NCBI RefSeq assembly: GCF_030719215.1
Contig: NZ_CP120983.1
Coordinates: forward strand, 7,874,001-7,938,000
DNA: 64,000 nt
Source of the DNA: Streptomyces sp. Alt3
GTDB taxonomy: Bacteria; Actinomycetota; Actinomycetes; Streptomycetales; Streptomycetaceae
Reading direction: 5' to 3'
A program made the translations under genes and the position numbers. The notes under the pieces are model-generated. The model made no database searches and was not told the DNA's origin. It saw nothing but the letters and a program-made list of their open reading frames with translations. Shown piece after piece: positions 9,882-17,546 of the stretch. Each line of letters opens with the position of its first letter. The stretch's first letter is position 1.

Positions 9882-10847
9882 ATGGTGCAAATCGGCTACA
9901 CGATGATGACCGAGCAAGCAGGACCCCGAGAGCTCGTCGGGGACGTGGTCGCGGCGGAGGAAGCCGGTTTCGACTTCTCGGTCACCTCGGACCACTACTC
10001 CCCCTGGTTGGCTTCCCAGGGACACGCGCCCTACGCCTGGTCCGTCCTGGGTGCCGCCGCGCAGGCCACCTCCAGGATTCCGCTCATGACGTACGTGACC
10101 TGCCCGACCACCCGCTACCACCCGGCCGTGGTCGCGCAGAAGGCGGCCACGCTCCAACTGCTCGCGGAGGGCAGGTTCCGGCTCGGCCTCGGCTCGGGGG
10201 AGAGCCTCAACGAACACGTCGTCGGTGCGGGGTGGCCCGCGCCGAACGTCCGCCTGGAGATGCTCGAGGAGGCCGTGCACATCATCCGCGCGCTCTTCGA
10301 CGGCGGTTACGTCACCCACCACGGCACCCATTTCGACGTGGAGAACGCGAAGCTCTGGGACCTGCCCGAGCAGCGGGTTCCCATCGGCATCGCGGTCTCC
10401 GGTGAACGGTCCTGCGAACTCGCGGGCACCCTGGGCGATCTGGTCATCGCGACCGAACCGAAGGGAGACCTGCTGAACGCGTTCGACCGGCACGGTGGGA
10501 CGGGGAAGCCCCGCGTGGGGCAGGTGCCTGTCTGCTACGACACCGACCGCGACGCCGCGATCGCCCGCGCCCACGACCAGTTCCGCTGGTCGCTCGGCGG
10601 CTGGAAGGTCAATTCGGAGCTGCCGGGGCCCTCCGCGTTCGACCAGGCGACCGCGTTCGTCCGCAAGGACGACATCGCCGGATCGATCCCGTGCGGCTCG
10701 GACGTCGACGCCTTCGTCGAAGCGGTACGTCCCTACCGCGACGCGGGATTCACCGAGGTCGCCCTCGTCCAGATCGGAGGCGCCCACCAACGGCCCTTCA
10801 TCGACTGGGCCCGGAGCACCCTCCTGCCCGCACTGCGCGAGCTGTAG
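9882..10847 (+). CDS. F420-dependent LLM-class oxidoreductase (TIGR03557-like)
   Basis: A 321-residue luciferase-like TIM-barrel oxidoreductase. The chosen ATG at 9882 gives MVQIGYTMMTEQAGP, the normal family start; the frame is open to 9846. The motifs EEAGFDFSVTSDHYSPW, TYVTCPTTRYHPAVVAQKAATL and GRFRLGLGSGESLNEHVVG match the branch that includes F420-dependent glucose-6-phosphate dehydrogenase and related enzymes. It would use reduced or oxidised coenzyme F420 in the cytoplasm. The substrate is unknown, and no F420 biosynthetic gene is nearby. Ribosome site is weak. Confidence 0.85.
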   Translation: MVQIGYTMMTEQAGPRELVGDVVAAEEAGFDFSVTSDHYSPWLASQGHAPYAWSVLGAAAQATSRIPLMTYVTCPTTRYHPAVVAQKAATLQLLAEGRFRLGLGSGESLNEHVVGAGWPAPNVRLEMLEEAVHIIRALFDGGYVTHHGTHFDVENAKLWDLPEQRVPIGIAVSGERSCELAGTLGDLVIATEPKGDLLNAFDRHGGTGKPRVGQVPVCYDTDRDAAIARAHDQFRWSLGGWKVNSELPGPSAFDQATAFVRKDDIAGSIPCGSDVDAFVEAVRPYRDAGFTEVALVQIGGAHQRPFIDWARSTLLPALREL

Positions 10848-11151
10848 AGCGCCGGGCGGGCGGCCGGTCCCACGTTTCCCCGTCGCTCGCCGGGTACGCG
10901 ATCGTCCACGGCCCTGCCGCCCCGACGGCGGCTCGTGTCGCCGACACGCGGCGGTGGGGTGAGCCTGGAGTGAGTCCCCGGACCCGGTGGAGGGAACGCG
11001 ATGGGAGCAGGCAGTCCGCCCGGCCGCAGGCCCGTGTGCCGGCAGCTGACCAGTGGTGATCCTTTGGGTAGAGGTCGCGCCGTGGTCTCACCGGAGGCGG
11101 CGAGAGGCCGCCGAACAGCGCGCACAGCGCTCCCAGTGAAAGGAATGCAGG
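10848..11151. other. intergenic region, no gene seen
   Basis: About 300 bases between the oxidoreductase and the molybdenum hydroxylase operon. No frame has protein character. GGGTAG at 11069-11074 resembles the -10 of Streptomyces stress-sigma promoters, but no matching -35 was found, so no promoter is claimed. Confidence 0.35.
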
Positions 11152-11547
11152 GTGAACAGCACGCAGGAAGCAGCACAGGAACACCAGGAGAGCGGTGACG
11201 TCGTGGTGGCGGTCACCGGCTGTCCCAAGGAGGACGCACGCACCGTGTTCGACGTCCTGCGCCGCTCGTTCGTCTCCGACCGCCCGGCGAGCGACACCCC
11301 CGAGGACGAGTCGGACACACGCCCCACCGTGTGGACGGCGACCGTCGACGTCTCCGAGGCGAAGGCCGGTGCCGCGCCCGCCCAGCTCTCCGTGCCGGTG
11401 ATGGTCGAGGCACAGGGGGGCTACTGGGCCGTCGACCGCCTCCGGAAACACCTGTCCGACGCCTTCACCGTCCGGCTCGTCGGAACGGCGGCGGGCGACC
11501 AGGAGCAGGAGATCCGCCTGCGGCTGGAGAGCCACCGTCCGGCCTGA
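11152..11547 (+). CDS. hypothetical protein, first gene of the molybdenum hydroxylase operon
   Basis: A 131-residue acidic soluble protein starting at GTG 11152, seven bases after GAAAGGA. I do not recognise a family. It has a possible alpha/beta layout (GDVVVAVTGCPKEDARTVFDVLRRSF near the start, EIRLRLESH at the end) and a WAVDRLRKHLSDAF helix. It contains only one cysteine, so an iron-sulfur site is unlikely. The gap to the iron-sulfur subunit gene is 34 bases, suggesting co-transcription with the hydroxylase. It is not an XdhC/PaoD-type maturation chaperone, which would be longer. A role with the enzyme is only contextual. Confidence 0.65.
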   Translation: MNSTQEAAQEHQESGDVVVAVTGCPKEDARTVFDVLRRSFVSDRPASDTPEDESDTRPTVWTATVDVSEAKAGAAPAQLSVPVMVEAQGGYWAVDRLRKHLSDAFTVRLVGTAAGDQEQEIRLRLESHRPA

Positions 11548-11581
11548 CGACCCCACCACCGAACCCGGAAGGCACGCGCAC

Positions 11582-12154
11582 ATGGATGTCACCCAGGGGA
11601 CCGTCGACGCGGGGGCGGCGCAGACGCCGCCTCTCGACGACCGCTCCACCTTCACCCTGTACGTCAACGGAACGGCCCGGAACCTGACGCTCGACCACCG
11701 CACCACCGTGCTGGACGCGCTGAGGGAGCACCTGGGTCTCACCGGAGCCAAGAAGGGCTGCGACCACGGCCAGTGCGGTGCCTGCACCGTACTCGTCGAC
11801 GGCCGGCGCGCGAACAGCTGCCTGCTGCTGGCCGTCGCCCAGGAGGGCGCCCACATCACCACCGTCGAGGGACTCGCCGAGGGGGACCGGCTGCACCCGC
11901 TGCAGTCGGCCTTCCTGGAGAGGGACGCGCTCCAGTGCGGCTACTGCACCCCCGGCCAGATCTGCTCCGCGGCGGGCATGCTCGGTGAGGTCCAGGACGG
12001 CTTCCCCTCCCATGCGACGTCCCCGGCGGCGCTCGCCGCCGGAGGCCCGGTCCCGCTCGACGCGGACGAGATCCGCGAGCGGATGAGCGGCAACCTCTGC
12101 CGGTGCGGCGCCTACCCGCACATCGTCGACGCGATCGAGGACGTGGCCCCGTGA
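11582..12154 (+). CDS. molybdenum hydroxylase, [2Fe-2S] subunit (PaoA/XdhC-small type)
   Basis: A 190-residue electron-transfer subunit of a xanthine-dehydrogenase-family enzyme. The plant-ferredoxin-type cluster site is CDHGQCGACTVL with a further Cys in ANSCLLLA; the second cluster site is CGYCTPGQI and, after an insertion rich in Ala and Pro, CRCGAYP. The first 25 residues are polar, without the Tat signal carried by E. coli PaoA, so this version should be cytoplasmic. Its stop overlaps the FAD-subunit start by four bases (GTGA). It passes electrons from the molybdenum centre to FAD. Confidence 0.92.
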   Translation: MDVTQGTVDAGAAQTPPLDDRSTFTLYVNGTARNLTLDHRTTVLDALREHLGLTGAKKGCDHGQCGACTVLVDGRRANSCLLLAVAQEGAHITTVEGLAEGDRLHPLQSAFLERDALQCGYCTPGQICSAAGMLGEVQDGFPSHATSPAALAAGGPVPLDADEIRERMSGNLCRCGAYPHIVDAIEDVAP

Positions 12155-13146
12155 AACCCTTCGGCTACCTGCGCCCCACCTCCGTGGCCGAGGCCGTCCG
12201 TGCCGGCGCCGGACATCCAGGCGCGCGCTTCCTCGGCGGCGGTACCAACCTCGTCGACCTGATGAAACTCGGTGTGGAGTCGCCCGGCCTGCTCGTCGAC
12301 GTGAGCCGGCTGCCGCTGGACCGGATGACCAGGACCGACGACGGCGGTCTCCGGATCGGCGCGACCGTACGCAACAGCGACCTCGCCGCCCACCCCGATG
12401 TACGCAGTGGTTACCCCGCCCTCTCGCAGGCCCTGCTGGCCGGTGCGTCCGGGCAGCTCCGGAACACCGCCACCACCGGCGGCAACCTGCTCCAGCGCAC
12501 CCGCTGTCCGTACTTCCAGGACGTCTCCAAGCCCTGCAACAAGCGCGTCCCCGGATCCGGCTGCCCCGCCCGCGAGGGGGCGCACCGCGATCTCGCGGTG
12601 CTGGGCCACTCGCAGGACTGTGTCGCCACGAACCCCTCGGACATGGCGGTCGCCCTCGCGGCCCTGGACGCCACCGTCCAGCTGCACGGACCCGAGGGTG
12701 AGCGGACGGTGCCCGTGACCGACTTCCACCGGCTGCCCGGCGACAACCCCGACCAGGACACGGTGATCCGGCCGGGCGAACTGATCACCGAAGTGGTGCT
12801 GCCTCCGCCCCCCGACGGCTCCGTCTCCCTCTACCGCAAAGCCCGGGACCGTGCCTCGTACGCCTTCGCCCTGGCCTCCGTCGCAGCCGTCCTGAGCGTG
12901 CGCGACGGCCGTGTGGACCGTGTCTCGCTCGCCTTCGGAGGGCTCGCGCACCGGCCGTGGCGTGCCCGGGTCGCCGAGGACCTGCTGCGCGGTGTCCCGA
13001 CGACCGGGGACGCCTTCGCCCGTGCGGTGGACGCGGAGCTCGACGCTGCCAGGCCCCTGCGCGACAACGCCTTCAAGGTCGGCCTCGCGCGCCGGATGGC
13101 CGTCGGCGCCCTCGTCGAACTCACCTCCCGGGCCGTACCCGCCTGA
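12151..13146 (+). CDS. molybdenum hydroxylase, FAD-binding subunit with extra [4Fe-4S] site (PaoB-like)
   Basis: A 331-residue subunit starting at GTG 12151, inside the stop of the preceding gene. The FAD loops are FLGGGTNLVDLMK and TTGGNLLQRTR. Next comes an insertion with closely spaced cysteines (CPYFQDVSKPCNKRVPGSGC), which in the E. coli PaoB branch binds an additional [4Fe-4S] cluster. This insertion separates PaoABC and related aldehyde oxidoreductases from ordinary xanthine dehydrogenases. The usual CO-dehydrogenase flavoprotein C-terminal domain follows. Its likely role is to relay electrons to an acceptor other than NAD. Confidence 0.92.
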   Translation: MKPFGYLRPTSVAEAVRAGAGHPGARFLGGGTNLVDLMKLGVESPGLLVDVSRLPLDRMTRTDDGGLRIGATVRNSDLAAHPDVRSGYPALSQALLAGASGQLRNTATTGGNLLQRTRCPYFQDVSKPCNKRVPGSGCPAREGAHRDLAVLGHSQDCVATNPSDMAVALAALDATVQLHGPEGERTVPVTDFHRLPGDNPDQDTVIRPGELITEVVLPPPPDGSVSLYRKARDRASYAFALASVAAVLSVRDGRVDRVSLAFGGLAHRPWRARVAEDLLRGVPTTGDAFARAVDAELDAARPLRDNAFKVGLARRMAVGALVELTSRAVPA

Positions 13147-13188
13147 TCCGCCGGACCGCACACCCCCGACGAACCGAGGACTTCCGCC

Positions 13189-15285
13189 ATGAGCGACTCC
13201 ACCCAGGTGCTGGGCGCGCCCGTAGTCCGCCGCGAGGGCCGGGACAAGGTCACCGGCACCGCCCGCTACGCCGCCGAGCACACTTCGCCGGACTGTCTGT
13301 ACGGCTGGATCGTGCCCGCCACCGTCCCCACCGGCCGTGTGACCGCGATCCGTACCGCCGACGCGCTCGCCGTGCCCGGGGTGCACACCGTCCTGACCCA
13401 CGACAACGCGCCGAGGCTCGAGGAGACCGACGACCCGATCCTCGCCGTGCTCCAGGGCGACCGGGTACCGCACCGGGGCTGGCCGGTCGCCCTCGTGCTG
13501 GCGGAGAGCCTGGAATCCGCCCGGGCCGGCGCGTCGGCCGTGTACGTCGAGTACACGACCACCGGACACGACGTCATCCTCACCGGGGACCACCCCGGCC
13601 TGTACACCCCCGAGGAGGCGAACGGCGGCCACCCGGGCCTGCGTGAACGCGGCGACGCCATGCGCGCGTTCGAGGCCGCGCCCGTGCGGATCGACGCGAC
13701 CTACACACTGCACGGGCTGCACAACCACCCCATGGAACCGCACGCCTCCACCGCCCGGTGGGCCGACGGACACCTGACCGTCCACGACTCCAGCCAGGGA
13801 TCGACCGCCGTGCGCAACAGCCTCGCCACGGCCCTGGGACTCGACCGGGACCGGATCACCGTGGTCTCCGAACACGTCGGCGGCGGCTTCGGCTCCAAGG
13901 GCACCCCGCGCCCGCAGTCCGTCCTCGCCGCGATGGCCGCACGGCACACCGGCCGCACGGTCCAGCTCGCACTGCCCCGGCGGTACATGGCGGCGATCGT
14001 CGGTCACCGCGCACCGACCCTGCAGCGGGTGCGCCTGGGAGCGGACCGTGACGGTGTCCTGTCCAGCGTCTCCCACGAGATCGCCACGCAGACCTCGCGG
14101 ATCAAGGAGTTCGTCGAACAGGCCGCCGTTCCCGCCCGCGTCATGTACGCCTCACCCCACAGCCGTACGGAACACCGGGTGGCGGCACTCGACGTGCCCA
14201 GTCCGTCCTGGATGCGCGCACCGGGGGAGGCCTCGGGCATGTACGCGCTGGAATCGGCCATGGACGAACTCGCCTGCGCCCTCGGGATCGATCCGGTCGA
14301 ACTGAGGCTGCGCAACGAACCGCCGGCCGAACCCGACAGCGGACGCCCCTTCAGCAGCCGCAACCTCGCGGCCTGTCTGACGGAGGGAGCCGGACGCTTC
14401 GGCTGGAACGACCGGGACCCGCGGCCCGCCGTACGCGAGGACGGGCCCTGGCTGCTCGGCACCGGGGTCGCCTCGGCGACGTACCCCGTCCTCGTCTCGA
14501 AGGCGGCGGCGTCCGCACAGGCGGCCCCGGACGGTTCGTACCGTGTCCGGGTCAACGCCACCGACATCGGCACCGGCGCCCGCACCGTCCTGGCGCAGAT
14601 CGCCGCCTCGGTCCTGGGCACGGACCCGGAGAACGTCCAGGTCGACATCGGCAGCAGTGATCTGCCCACCGCGTCCGTCGCGGGCGGCTCCTCGGGCACC
14701 GCCTCCTGGGGCTCCGCGGTGCACAAGGCCGCCACCGCCCTGGTACGACGGCTCGCCGAGCACACCGGCCCGCTGCCGCCGGACGGCGTCGCCGTCACCG
14801 CCGACACCGGCGAGGAGACGGCCCAGGAGTCCCCGTACGCACGGCACGCCTTCGGCGCCCACTTCGCCGAGGTGGCGGTCGACTCCCTCACCGGTGAGGT
14901 GCGGGTGCGCCGCCTCCTCGGTGTGTACGCCGCCGGACGGATCCTCAACTCCCGTACGGCGCGCTCCCAGTTCATCGGCGGCATGGTCATGGGCCTCGGC
15001 ATGGCCCTCACCGAGGGCAGCACCATGGACCCGGCCTTCGGCGACTTCACCGAGAGCGACCTGGCCTCCTACCACGTGCCGTCCTGCGCGGACGTCCCCG
15101 ACATCCAGGCGCACTGGATCGACGAGGACGACCCGCACCTCAACCCCATGGGCAGCAAAGGCATCGGTGAGATCGGCATCGTCGGCACCGCGGCCGCGAT
15201 CGGGAACGCCGTGCGGCACGCCACCGGCGCCCGGCTGCGCGAACTCCCGCTCACCCCGGACAAACTGCTGCCCTACCTTCCGTGA
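13189..15285 (+). CDS. molybdenum hydroxylase, molybdopterin-binding catalytic subunit (PaoC-like)
   Basis: A 698-residue catalytic subunit (ATG 13189), typical PaoC/YagR length. It binds molybdopterin-cytosine dinucleotide through motifs HVGGGFGSKG and GSKGIGEIGIVG; Glu661 in the latter is the expected catalytic base. The sequence starts with VVRREGRDKVTGTARYAAE as in the family. With the two preceding genes it would form a cytoplasmic heterotrimer that hydroxylates aldehydes or N-heterocycles. Substrate is unproven; the PaoB-like cluster site favours an aldehyde oxidoreductase. No MoCo cytidylyltransferase or sulfuration chaperone is present downstream, so these must be supplied from elsewhere. 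Confidence 0.92.
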   Translation: MSDSTQVLGAPVVRREGRDKVTGTARYAAEHTSPDCLYGWIVPATVPTGRVTAIRTADALAVPGVHTVLTHDNAPRLEETDDPILAVLQGDRVPHRGWPVALVLAESLESARAGASAVYVEYTTTGHDVILTGDHPGLYTPEEANGGHPGLRERGDAMRAFEAAPVRIDATYTLHGLHNHPMEPHASTARWADGHLTVHDSSQGSTAVRNSLATALGLDRDRITVVSEHVGGGFGSKGTPRPQSVLAAMAARHTGRTVQLALPRRYMAAIVGHRAPTLQRVRLGADRDGVLSSVSHEIATQTSRIKEFVEQAAVPARVMYASPHSRTEHRVAALDVPSPSWMRAPGEASGMYALESAMDELACALGIDPVELRLRNEPPAEPDSGRPFSSRNLAACLTEGAGRFGWNDRDPRPAVREDGPWLLGTGVASATYPVLVSKAAASAQAAPDGSYRVRVNATDIGTGARTVLAQIAASVLGTDPENVQVDIGSSDLPTASVAGGSSGTASWGSAVHKAATALVRRLAEHTGPLPPDGVAVTADTGEETAQESPYARHAFGAHFAEVAVDSLTGEVRVRRLLGVYAAGRILNSRTARSQFIGGMVMGLGMALTEGSTMDPAFGDFTESDLASYHVPSCADVPDIQAHWIDEDDPHLNPMGSKGIGEIGIVGTAAAIGNAVRHATGARLRELPLTPDKLLPYLP

Positions 15286-15438
15286 CACCCGCCGCCAGGC
15301 CTCCTCGGTTGCGCGACCCGCCCCCCGGGGTCACCCTGATGAGTGACCGAGAAGTGATTAATGCTCACGCTTCGTGTTCGGGGGTCGTCGGGTCGAACGG
15401 GGTGAAGCACGTGAGCCTCGTGGTGAGGAGCCTCAACG

Positions 15439-15954
15439 ATGACCGTTCCACTCGACCGGCACTACCCGGTCGAACTGCAGGTGTCGGCAGAGCGCATTTC
15501 CCAGTTGCGGCGCATAGTCGCCGCACACCTTCGTCACTGGAACCTCGAACTGCACGTCCGGCCGGTGTGCCGGGCGGCGGAGGAACTCCTGACGAACGTC
15601 CAGCGACACGTCGGCGACGGCAGCCGCTGCGTCCTCGAGCTCCGCTGGACCGGCCGGCATCTGACGGTGTCCGTGGCCGACGAGGATTCCCGGATGCCCC
15701 GGCTGCTGGACGGTGGTGGCGGCGGCCTGAGCCGCGTCATGGCCCTGAGCGACAGCTGGGGCACCTGCCGGACCACCGACGGCAAGGTCGTGTGGTTCAC
15801 GCGCTACGCGGAGAGCCCGTGCACCACCGGGCTGCTCCCGCCGACGCCCCTGCCCGGCGGCCGTTCGTTCCTCGACGGCCCGGTCGCCGAGAGCGGCCCC
15901 GTCGCCGGGAGCGGTCCTGTCGCCGGTGGCGATCCGGTGGCCGAACTCGTGTGA
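15439..15954 (+). CDS. RsbW-like anti-sigma ATP-binding protein
   Basis: A 171-residue protein with a HATPase_c_2 domain (about residues 10-125). The N box is CRAAEELLTNVQRHV and the G1 box is VSVADEDSRMPRLL, followed by GGGGGLSRVMALSDSWG. These proteins act as serine kinases on anti-anti-sigma factors or bind sigma factors; Streptomyces encodes dozens. The start ATG 15439 follows GAGGAG. The C-terminal 45 residues are low-complexity, with repeats of PVAxSGPVAG, probably disordered. No partner sigma or anti-anti-sigma gene is adjacent, so the partner is unknown. Confidence 0.82.
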   Translation: MTVPLDRHYPVELQVSAERISQLRRIVAAHLRHWNLELHVRPVCRAAEELLTNVQRHVGDGSRCVLELRWTGRHLTVSVADEDSRMPRLLDGGGGGLSRVMALSDSWGTCRTTDGKVVWFTRYAESPCTTGLLPPTPLPGGRSFLDGPVAESGPVAGSGPVAGGDPVAELV

Positions 15955-16103
15955 CGGACAGCCCGGTGCCGGCCCGGCCGGTGCGGACGGTGTGCCTGCG
16001 GCACGCATGATCCGCACCGGCCGGGTACGTGTGCGTGAGGGGTCGCGTTGCGCGCCGCGGGGTGGCGCGTGACGGTCGAAGAACAACGCAAGGAGGCACA
16101 GCC

Positions 16104-17510
16104 ATGCCCATCGCGACGGTCAATCCCGCGAACGGCAAGACGCTCAGGACATTCGACGCTCTGGACGAGCAGGGGACCGAGCGCCGGCTCGCCGCGGCCC
16201 ACAGCGCCTTCCGCCGCTACCGCACCACGGACTTCGCCGAGCGCGCCCGGCTGCTGAACCGGGCCGCCGATCTCCTCGACGAGGACCAGCAGGACATCGC
16301 CCGCACCATGACGACCGAGATGGGCAAGCCGGTCAAGGCCGCCCGTGCGGAAGCCGCCAAGTGCGCCAAGGCCATGCGCTGGTACGCGGCCAACGCCGAA
16401 CGACTGCTGGCCGACGAACACCCCGACGACACCGATGTCAAGGACTCCGGTGCCGTCCGTGCGCGGGTGCGCTACCGGCCGCTGGGCGTGGTGCTCGCCG
16501 TCATGCCCTGGAACTTCCCGCTCTGGCAGGTCATGCGCTTCGCCGCTCCCGCGCTCATGGCCGGAAACACCGGCCTGCTCAAGCACGCGTCGAACGTGCC
16601 GCAGACCGCCCTCTACATCGAGGACCTGTTCACCAGGGCGGGCTTCCCCGAAGGCTGCTTCCAGACACTGCTCATCGGCTCGGGCGCCGTCGAGGCGGTC
16701 CTGCGCGACCCGAGGGTCGCCGCCGCCACCCTCACCGGCAGCGAACCGGCCGGCCGGGCCGTCGCCTCCGTCGCCGGCGACGAGGTGAAGAAGACCGTAC
16801 TGGAACTGGGCGGCAGCGACCCCTTCGTCGTCCTGCCGTCCGCGGACGTCGAGAAGGCCGCCGACACGGCGGTGACCGCCCGCGTTCAGAACAACGGGCA
16901 GTCCTGCATCGCCGCCAAACGATTCATCGTCCACGCGGACGTCTACGACGCCTTCGCCGAGCGCTTCACCGCGGGGATGCGCGCCCTGACCGTCGGGGAC
17001 CCGCTGGAGGAGTCCACCGACGTGGGGCCGCTCTCCAGCGAGCAGGGCCGTACGGATCTGGAGGAACTCGTCCACGACGCCCTCGGCAAGGGTGCGACCG
17101 CACTGTGCGGGGGCCGGCGCCCCGACGGCCTCGACCGTGGCTGGTTCTACGAGCCCACGGTCCTCACCGGGATCACCCCGGCCATGCGCATCCACCGCGA
17201 GGAGACCTTCGGACCGGTGGCGACGCTCTACCGGGTCGCGGACCTCGACGAGGCCGTGGAACTCTCCAACGACACCCCGTTCGGGCTCAGTTCCAACGTC
17301 TGGACGCGGGACGAGGGGGAGATGGAGCGCTGTGTGCGCGACGTGGAGGCCGGCGGGGTCTTCTTCAACGGCATGACCGCCTCCCACCCGGCGCTGCCGT
17401 TCGGCGGGGTGAAGCGCTCCGGGTACGGCCGGGAGCTGGCCGGTCACGGCATCCGCGAGTTCTGCAACGCCACCACCGTCTGGTACGGGCCCGGTTCGGA
17501 CGCCCGCTAG
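16104..17510 (+). CDS. succinate-semialdehyde dehydrogenase-type aldehyde dehydrogenase
   Basis: A 468-residue aldehyde dehydrogenase starting at ATG 16104 after AAGGAGG. The catalytic Cys268 lies in NNGQSCIAAKRF, the general base Glu in VLELGGSDPF, and the cofactor-binding MPWNFPLWQV is present. Length and the FGGVKRSGYGREL ending fit the GabD1/SSADH branch, which oxidises succinate semialdehyde to succinate with NAD(P). It lies 36 bases before the phosphoketolase gene on the same strand and is probably co-transcribed with it. Other short aldehydes are possible substrates. Confidence 0.88.
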   Translation: MPIATVNPANGKTLRTFDALDEQGTERRLAAAHSAFRRYRTTDFAERARLLNRAADLLDEDQQDIARTMTTEMGKPVKAARAEAAKCAKAMRWYAANAERLLADEHPDDTDVKDSGAVRARVRYRPLGVVLAVMPWNFPLWQVMRFAAPALMAGNTGLLKHASNVPQTALYIEDLFTRAGFPEGCFQTLLIGSGAVEAVLRDPRVAAATLTGSEPAGRAVASVAGDEVKKTVLELGGSDPFVVLPSADVEKAADTAVTARVQNNGQSCIAAKRFIVHADVYDAFAERFTAGMRALTVGDPLEESTDVGPLSSEQGRTDLEELVHDALGKGATALCGGRRPDGLDRGWFYEPTVLTGITPAMRIHREETFGPVATLYRVADLDEAVELSNDTPFGLSSNVWTRDEGEMERCVRDVEAGGVFFNGMTASHPALPFGGVKRSGYGRELAGHGIREFCNATTVWYGPGSDAR

Positions 17511-17546
17511 ATCCGCCCCCACGCGACTGCCCCAGGGAGACGCTTC

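Noticed and set aside
11069..11074. GGGTAG as a stress-sigma -10 box before the molybdenum hydroxylase operon
   Set aside because: No suitable -35 was found at the required distance.
12112..14076. A 654-codon minus-strand open frame across the molybdenum hydroxylase genes
   Set aside because: Shadow of three well-supported plus-strand subunits; no recognisable protein features.
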